Below the pieces are notes generated by a model. That model was given only the letters and a program-made list of their open reading frames with translations. It was not told the DNA's origin and did not search any database. From Marsupella aquatica (Eukaryota > Marchantiophyta), in the NCBI GenBank assembly GCA_973895155.1, contig OZ316897.1, positions 17,360,001-17,424,000 of the forward strand: 64,000 nt of DNA, given 5' to 3'. Positions 57,301-64,000 of the stretch are shown here, in pieces; position 1 is the first letter of the stretch; every line of letters begins with the position of its first letter. Both the position numbers and the translations under genes were made by a program.

Positions 57301-59860
57301 GGCTCTGTGGAATCCGAGAAGAGGGATCGGGAGTTTAGGGATGCTGCAATGACCGGCTCTCGAAGGGTGAGGTGAGACAACCTATTCAACGCCCTTTTGC
57401 TGCACCCTTAAGCTGTTGAGCTGCCATTGAGCTGGTGAAGCTGCATGCGGGTTGCATCTGTTCTACGGGCGCACTATCTGCCTGGTTTATGGATTGTGGA
57501 CTTTGTGGGGAGCGACAATCGGTAACAACGTGAAGGCCATCAGAGGCTGGGCAAAGCAGTTTAGGGTGCTGTGGTCGAGGAGGAGCTCACCACAAATTGG
57601 GGAGAAGACGTGGGTGACGAGCTGGGGGCGGGGAGGAGCTGCAGTCAGGGAGGATACAGACCGTCTACAGAACGACTGGCAGTCGGAGCGGCGCAGGAGC
57701 TTAGAGTGGGCCAACGCCAGCTGAATACAAGCCAGGAGTTGCATAAGGTGAGAGTCCAAGTTTTGTGTTGCTTTAGTGTTCGAGCAGCGTGCTGCCATTT
57801 CAGCCATAGTGCACCGCCTTTGAAGCTCCCATTGTCAGGGCTGGTAAGACATCACGGCTACATTGCTTTTCTTTGTTGTCCTCTGTCTTTTTGTGGGGAC
57901 AACCTACTTGATTTGAGCTGCGCAAATCGTCATAAGTTAAGGCATGCGTCATGCCATCTGGATAGTGTGCCACCGAACTGTGGGAGGATGAGCAACGCGT
58001 GGCTGTAAGCAGGTATTCTGTCAGCACAGGCGAGACTTCATTGTTAAAATCCTATTGCCTGCAATGTGTCTTGTAATGTGTTTTTCCTCATTCAATCAGG
58101 AGCTGAGAAGGGTATTGTTAGGCTTCAATTACTCTGTGTTTTTCTCCAGCTCCATGGTACAGTTTGTGCTTTGTCTGGCGCCCATGCTCCGTCGATCGTA
58201 GAGCTAGGTCAACCGAGCTTTGAAGAGGGAGGCTGTGGGAGCTCCTTACTGTGCTGCAGCTGCTCTTCAATCAACGGTGTAGAGATTGTAGCTACGATCA
58301 GTGTTTGCGGAGCTGCCAGCCGGGTGCTTCGATAGTAGAGAAGAGCAGCCACAGTGATTCAGTCCTTCTCCTATGTGCAACCAAGGACCCCCTGTGCATC
58401 GTAAAGTGTGACCTCGGAGCTGAGCTGCGCACTGTCTCTATTACATGCCTTGTTGTTCTCTATTACATGCCTTGTTCTCCCGTCCACTATTTCCTGTGAT
58501 TTTCTTTCTTCTAGAAGAGAATGGTGATTTCTTCTTCAATCAAACAAAACCCCACCCAACCACCACCCAAGAACGTGGGGTGCGCGCTTCTCAATCCTCC
58601 TCAAACTGGCCCCAAGTCTGCTGAAACCCCATATATTACCCACCGGCACCAAGGGTCCAGTCCCAACCCGTCTTCCGCTTGCCACCCTCCTCACTCTCTC
58701 GCGCATCTATCTCCCGATATTTCACGCACAGCCGAGCCCACCAAAAGCTCTCTCCCTACAATCCCTCCTAAATCAACTTTCTCGTTTCCTGTTGCTGCTG
58801 ATGTATGTTTGTTCTCCCCTATTTTTGTTTACTGATTGGTCTCTCCACACTTCCTGCTTGACATTACTGTTTTGCTCCTCCTGGATCCAAACATGCCTTG
58901 TGCCCCGTGCTCCAACCTGCATCCTTTTCTTTACTGAGGGGGGGACCACAGCCTCCAGCCATACCTTGTGGCAGGCCTGGTCAAGACGGTGGTCGGTAGC
59001 TCGTTTTTGCTTTTTTCTCTTTTGTTTCCCAAGCTTCTGGGCGAGGGCATTACCATTCTGGATTCTCCGCGAGGCGCCACTAGCTTTTTTTCTCGGTTGC
59101 CCGTGTGCCTGCCTTCTTAGTTTTGTTTTTTCCTCAAGTGACCGGGCCATCGCTGTATGCAGATTTTTCTTGTTGTATTCATGTACAATATTTTATTGTT
59201 CTATCTAGGTTGTGGCAAGCCAACAAACTGTTGACAACCAACATGGAATAACAACTATGCAGTGCAATGGCAGAGGACACTGTCCAATATAGGAATGACA
59301 TGGTTATGTTTTCAATTCCCTGCTTGGATGAGGCGTGGTGTTGCTTGTAATCATGTATTTCTTCACACTAGAAAAGCAGTCTGTCGGATGAGGTTGTCGG
59401 GATTGTTTGTGGGTCAGTCATCTTACGGACACCTAGCAACGTCAAATGAATGGTGGAAACGGGCCATGTTGTCATTTTGAAATTTGTCTTTCCTTTTGCC
59501 ATGCTACCCAATCATTTTGTTAGTCCATGAGTCATAGATTCATAGATTCTATGTTTTGTGCTTTGTCTAGAATGCTATGGCGCCCATGCTACAATTTGTG
59601 GTTTTTGTCTAAGCACAAATCCTCTCTGTGCCTGGTCTCTGTGTACCGTCATTTGGATTGATTGTGCAGACGTTTCCTCTTCTCCCAGTCCTTGTCATCC
59701 ACCAGCCAAAGCACATTGGATTGTTTTCAAAGGAGGGCTGTGTAGTTCGGAGGGTTTGATCTATGCAGCGGATTTGAGCAGATTGGCGGTTGTTAGTTTC
59801 TTCTTGTAAAACCTGTCTGTCTTTTCTGCTTTTGGCCATGCTCCTTCACTTGTTGCTGCA
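57301..59860. other. No recognised gene
   Basis: Several frames of 60-145 codons occur on both strands (for example 57571-58008 plus and 58792-59208 plus) but overlap one another and show no family signature. Intron-like, T-rich plus-strand sequence suggests this could be the 5' part of a transcribed unit leading to the frames downstream. Confidence 0.35.
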
Positions 59861-59866
59861 AGCTCA

Positions 59867-60397
59867 ATGTGCTTCAGCTATGGCAATATTCACTTACCCT
59901 GTCCCAACGGCACTGCCATGAGCTGTAGGACAGCCAACAGAAGCAGATTGTATCAATTGCATGTAAGTCAGGGTATTTTATGTATTGCGGAACAACTGTC
60001 CAAGTATGCTGCAATGGTCCATCTTGCAGAGCTGAATGAGCCAATTTCATTTTCCCTGTGCACTTCTATTTCTCAGAGAATTCCCTGGTCATGCTCATTT
60101 CCCCCAGAGTTAGAAAACAAAGAAGAAGAGCTGACTAATTGTAATTCCAATCCATATCCTGATCGGTCAAGGATTGTTCACTACATTGGCCTTGTCATTG
60201 GCCGAGGTCACCAAATTTTGCTTGGTTTCATTCCTGTGGAGCACTGCTGTGATGGATTTGTCGTAGCATTCTGCAAACTCTCACGGTTTGCTTATGGCCA
60301 TTATTTGCAATTTGCTGCTACTAATATGTCTTCTTCTAAGCAGCATACACCAGAAGTAAGCAATAGTGGAGGTTTAACTGCACATCAACACATCTAG
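59867..60397 (+). CDS. Hypothetical protein, 176 codons
   Basis: This ATG-initiated frame ends in a TAG. Its middle contains a hydrophobic strand-rich part (IVHYIGLVIGRGHQILLGFI and VEHCCDGFVVAFCKLSRF). No family is recognised and no second copy is available. It is on the same strand as the PHD and BRCT genes downstream and could be one exon of a longer transcript. Confidence 0.3.
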   Translation: MCFSYGNIHLPCPNGTAMSCRTANRSRLYQLHVSQGILCIAEQLSKYAAMVHLAELNEPISFSLCTSISQRIPWSCSFPPELENKEEELTNCNSNPYPDRSRIVHYIGLVIGRGHQILLGFIPVEHCCDGFVVAFCKLSRFAYGHYLQFAATNMSSSKQHTPEVSNSGGLTAHQHI

Positions 60398-61782
60398 TGA
60401 ACTACCTCTCTGCTGCTCACTGGAGGGTGAGACTTTCACTCTTTCTGGATATTGTAGTTTGTAAGCAAGTTGATTAGGAGTGTTTCATGCTATGTTTACA
60501 CTGTGACCCCTAGCTGGAACCAATGGAATGACACAGTGAGTGGGAACTGATAATTTAAGGTTGGTTGCTGTTGGTGAGGCAAGTACAGCTCCTGCTCACC
60601 TTGCTGATCGAAGGTGCTTATCAGAGGACGTGAACACACGACATCTCCACAAAAGCAACACTTATGGTGAGGACCCGCAACGCTGAACATGTGCGGCTTG
60701 CACGCAAGGCAGAGATGTTGCGCCTTGAGTATGTCAGACTTGGGATCCTTCCAGCCCAGTCTGCATGGTACTTTGAGTACCCAGTTGTTGCCAGGAACAA
60801 CTACAGTCGGCCTGTACCTGCTTCTCCACCCTTCCCAACATCCTTGGTATTTCTGTCTCTTGTACATGACCCGCCACAAATTAGGGCCCAAGGGTGTGTG
60901 CACAGTTGCCAATATGACTGTCCTGCCTGTAGGGCTTCTGGCCTAGAGTTGGATGACCGTTCTCTTGGATGTCGGTTTTTTCACAGAGCACAATGTATCA
61001 TCTGGAACCACTCGCCATCCTGCAGTGTGCCTGGCAATGTCACTTGTCCTGCCCTCCCAGACCCCACCACCGGTCACTTTGGTGTCTACACATGTTTGGA
61101 TCACACGCTCTAGAGGACCACTTGTCACACCACATGCACAAACCAGAGACCATTGACCTATAACTTAACACTTTGACTTGAACAGAGAGGATATTTACTT
61201 AAGATTTTGAATTATGACCAATTTTGGGTCCAGGGTTTAGGGTCAACAGTACATAACTTATCCTATTATGGCTGCACTAAGTACAATATCCTAATTTAAG
61301 AGGCTAGCAAGCTCACTTAAAAGTCTCCTTTCAAAGACTGGAATTAATGGGCCATGTGATAACCTGGAAAAAGTGATTTATGCCTAACTTATTTGTCTCA
61401 TTCACTATCATAGCCTATTTAGGATGTATAAATTACAACCCTGATCACACTGCTTGATACCAATCCTGTTCAAAAAATGCCTGTTTTACATGTCACGACT
61501 GTTATATGTGATTCAAATGCATTAAATCTTGTTGCAGATCTCCTTTGGTGAATCATAGCCACAAAATTGAGGTGTAGGTGGAGCTATTGTACGAGGGGAT
61601 CAGTTTTTAGTGTGGGCTCAACAAACCAAAAAGTATGTCTACTCTGCACATGTGTGTGAACATTTCATTGCAGTAGCAATTGCCACTCTAGTCTATATGC
61701 TACACTGTACTTTTTGTACACTGCACTAAATTGTATTGTCTGTGCACTCTGCTAAATTGTACTATCTGTCTCATGCGTAGGC

Positions 61783-62463
61783 ATGGCACGCCCTAAAATC
61801 CGAGCCAAGAAGCGGGGGACAGAGGTGAGCAACACAGGTGTAGTTGGGCCAGATGGTAGTAACTTCTCCGCAAGTCAGATTTTCCAGAAGGCAGCTCATT
61901 GTTGTGCCATTTGTGACGATGGTGGTGACTTAGCCATATGTGAGGGCCCTTGCATGAGGCATTTCCACCTCAACCCGGAGTCTGACCTTGCTGCAGAAAA
62001 CAACTGTCCAGGGGTGGGCCTCCCGTCAGCACACCAAGGAGGCTGGATGTGCACTGATTGTTTGGAGAAGCAGGCTAAGTGTGCACAGTGTGGGAAGTTG
62101 GGGTCTTATGAGGGCTCTGTTGATGCTCCACCACTTGTTAGGAAATGCCCTGACAGATATTGTGTGAGGTTCTTTTGTTTTTCATGTTTGCCCGATCTTG
62201 CCACAGCTTGCCCACTTCATAAGTGCAAGGCATGTGGTCAGCACGATGAAGATTTCTGGGTGGACATAGTCCACTGTGTTAGGTGTCCCACCATGTGGCA
62301 CTTTCATTGTTTGAAGGAGCGTCAAGCAGAAGGCTATGCTTGTGACAGACACATCTATGATCACTCTGCACATGGTGTTGATCGATGGATCTTCTATTGT
62401 CATCGCCATGCCATAGATCCTACTTTGCACACTCCCATGAGAGATCACATTTCTTGGCTTTGA
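61783..62463 (+). CDS. EDM2-like PHD-finger protein
   Basis: A 226-residue frame starts at ATG (MARPKIRAKKRG, a basic tail). Residues about 40-52 read CCAICDDGGDLAICEG, followed by CMRHFHLNPES and GWMCTDCLEKQ, a PHD finger. A second Cys/His set follows, CAQCGKLGSYEGS ... CPDRYCVRFFCFSC ... CPLHKCKACGQHDED, and a third, CVRCPTMWHFHC ... CHRH. This array of consecutive zinc modules with CxxCGKLGS is characteristic of plant EDM2-type chromatin proteins, which read histone marks and affect heterochromatin and transcript processing. EDM2 proteins are much longer, so this is a small relative, a fragment, or one exon. A stop follows at 62461-62463. Confidence 0.75.
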   Translation: MARPKIRAKKRGTEVSNTGVVGPDGSNFSASQIFQKAAHCCAICDDGGDLAICEGPCMRHFHLNPESDLAAENNCPGVGLPSAHQGGWMCTDCLEKQAKCAQCGKLGSYEGSVDAPPLVRKCPDRYCVRFFCFSCLPDLATACPLHKCKACGQHDEDFWVDIVHCVRCPTMWHFHCLKERQAEGYACDRHIYDHSAHGVDRWIFYCHRHAIDPTLHTPMRDHISWL

Positions 62464-63063
62464 ACCTGAATAATGTACATGCATAGTGCACCTGATGTGG
62501 ATACCTTGGAGATTGCAGACATTCCAATTTTGAGAAGAAGGACCTCTGTAGGAGAGGATGCTTAGGCAACAAGTACCCTAAGTTCATTACTTGTTCCTGG
62601 GTACATGCCTTCAAAATCTCCCCTTAAGCCTTCTAGGAACTTTTTTAACTCTGCAATCATTTTGATCACGACTTACATGACACTGCTTAAATTAAATCAG
62701 GACTTCTCATTATGAGCATATAAGTTACAAGGCTATTTAATTTGCGAGAATTCCCTTAAAGTGTACCAACATTTTGTATTCTCATTGAATGTCTGCCCCC
62801 ATACGAAACATCTGTATGTGGCATCACAAAACAATTGCACTTGTCACCTTCAATATTGTGAAGGCACATATTCAAACTATGAAGTGCATGCTTGCAGGTG
62901 TCTAGTACGTTTGTCCCAATATTTCTCCCGTTTGGAATCGGAGCAGAGACTCACCAGACGACTGGACTGGACCAAGTTATAAACGCAGCATTTTAAGGGC
63001 CCTCCGATTATCAGGTGAACGCATTATCTTCCGGTCTGCAGTGATTAGGTGGCCCGTGTGTAC

Positions 63064-63912
63064 ATGGCCTCTAGGAAACGTACAAATGTTGACCACCCGC
63101 CTTTGTTGGCTGGAATCAAAGCCATTTTGATTCCTGGCCACTATGGGTTCACCCAAGTGAGTTGGCCAATCGTACAAAAACGATTCTCAGAGTTCCATGG
63201 GACTGAAGTCAAGGACATCACTCCACAGACTACACATGTTGTTGCGGGGACATGGCTGGATGTGATGAACAAGTGGTCATGGTCCTTCATTGATTCTGCG
63301 ATTACCAACCAAGGTCTAAAAGTAGTTGAAGTCTCTTGGCTGACCGATTCTGTTAAACATAGGTGTGTACAGAGTACTGAGCAATATGAGTTGTGGGAGA
63401 GTGAGGAGGCCACTGCAGAGGCTTTGGCTGAAAAGGAAGCCTATGAAGCAGCGGCAGAGAAACCCAACTTTGCTTCTGTCCAATATGGACCTGTTGTCAA
63501 CATAGGACACCATCCTATGCGTGCAGATGCTATATTGAATGAGCATGGCAAGGAGAGAAATACCATTATGAAGGGGTTCAGTGTGGTATTTGCAGAAGAA
63601 GGAATTGGGGAGACTAAGTGCAGACTGTACAAGTCTATAGTTGTTGAGCTAGGTGGGACAGTGGAGGAGAGTCTAACAGAAACCTCCACTCATGTTGTAG
63701 GTCTGTCATACATGAAAATATGCAGAAAATTCTTTAAGACAACAGTGCGTGATTTTGTCATGAACAACAATCTTTGGGTGCTTTCCCCTGATTGGCTTCT
63801 GGAATCAGCAGCTAGAGGGAAGCGACAGAATGCTTGGGACTTTGATATTTTTGAGGCCTGGCCCTCCAAGATTCAGCGGAGATGTATGCTTAGCAAAGGT
63901 GGGAGAGAGTGA
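63064..63912 (+). CDS. Tandem BRCT-domain protein
   Basis: The frame opens upstream at a GTG, but the first ATG is at 63064 (MASRKRTNVDHPP), giving about 282 residues. Two BRCT-like repeats are visible: residues roughly 15-105, with GTEVKDITPQTTHVVAG and VVEVSWLTDSV, and residues roughly 165-265, with KGFSVVFAEEG, ELGGTVEESLTETSTHVVG and LWVLSPDWLLESA. The conserved tryptophan near the end of each domain and the GG..E...THVV strand are kept. BRCT pairs usually bind phosphoproteins in DNA damage or chromatin complexes. An AATAAA polyadenylation signal lies at 63956-63961. It is about 600 bp downstream of the PHD gene on the same strand, and could be a separate gene or later exon of the same one. 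Confidence 0.75.
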   Translation: MASRKRTNVDHPPLLAGIKAILIPGHYGFTQVSWPIVQKRFSEFHGTEVKDITPQTTHVVAGTWLDVMNKWSWSFIDSAITNQGLKVVEVSWLTDSVKHRCVQSTEQYELWESEEATAEALAEKEAYEAAAEKPNFASVQYGPVVNIGHHPMRADAILNEHGKERNTIMKGFSVVFAEEGIGETKCRLYKSIVVELGGTVEESLTETSTHVVGLSYMKICRKFFKTTVRDFVMNNNLWVLSPDWLLESAARGKRQNAWDFDIFEAWPSKIQRRCMLSKGGRE

Positions 63913-64000
63913 GGAGTAGGAGTCCCTCATATTTTTGTATAAATCACAATTTTGTAATAAATGTGATCCTTGAACTAACTCATCTTGTCATGGTTGGTCG

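Overview
This window looks like nuclear DNA from a land plant. The signs are spliceosomal introns, Ty1/copia and CACTA (En/Spm) transposons with plant-type TNP2, DUF4218 and DUF4216 regions, and an EDM2-like PHD protein. Which plant lineage cannot be settled by eye. The window is mostly layered transposons; the only plausible non-transposon coding genes lie in the last 3 kb.

Left part (1-24.5 kb). A segment of about 5 kb occurs twice in direct orientation (3.02-8.53 kb and 13.79-18.43 kb). Each copy has collected its own insertions: MULE-type MITEs with 9-bp target duplications and solo LTRs with 5-bp duplications. Each copy preserves the empty site of the other's insertion. Between the copies lies a decayed repeat family (9.7-12.1 kb). 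A decayed Ty1/copia element on the minus strand follows (18.4-23.3 kb); it has lost most of its reverse transcriptase and carries a PIF/Harbinger-like TIR element near its 3' end.

Central part (24.5-53 kb). A minus-strand coding locus, with a transposase-like protein I cannot place in a named superfamily, has been hit twice by roughly 10-kb CACTA elements. Element 1 spans 27561-37631 (3-bp target duplication TAC) and element 2 spans 41850-52058 (GTG). At both sites the host reading frame stays open across the reconstructed empty site. The two elements are diverged relatives with one architecture. A minus-strand TnpA-like coiled-coil gene has three exons with conserved phases and a middle exon of exactly 102 nt in both. 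On the plus strand a SET-domain-like gene is followed by a TNP2-type transposase with DUF4218 and DUF4216 regions. Each element has its own short CpG-containing motif, ATCGGAA in element 1 and ATCGCAA in element 2. The motif is clustered at both ends, in intron 1 of the TnpA-like gene and in that gene's promoter. The SET-plus-TNP2 cassette with a one-base motif switch is the strongest candidate for an undescribed system. Both copies carry nonsense or frameshift changes and are probably not autonomous now.

Right part (53-64 kb). Low-coding sequence with several short tandem repeats comes first, then a CACTA-like terminus at 55858 with no partner seen in the window. A plus-strand EDM2-like PHD protein gene (61783-62463) and a two-BRCT protein gene (63064-63912) follow. 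No tRNA, rRNA or CRISPR array was recognised. Many exon limits are inferred from splice-site consensus and from comparing the two CACTA elements with each other.
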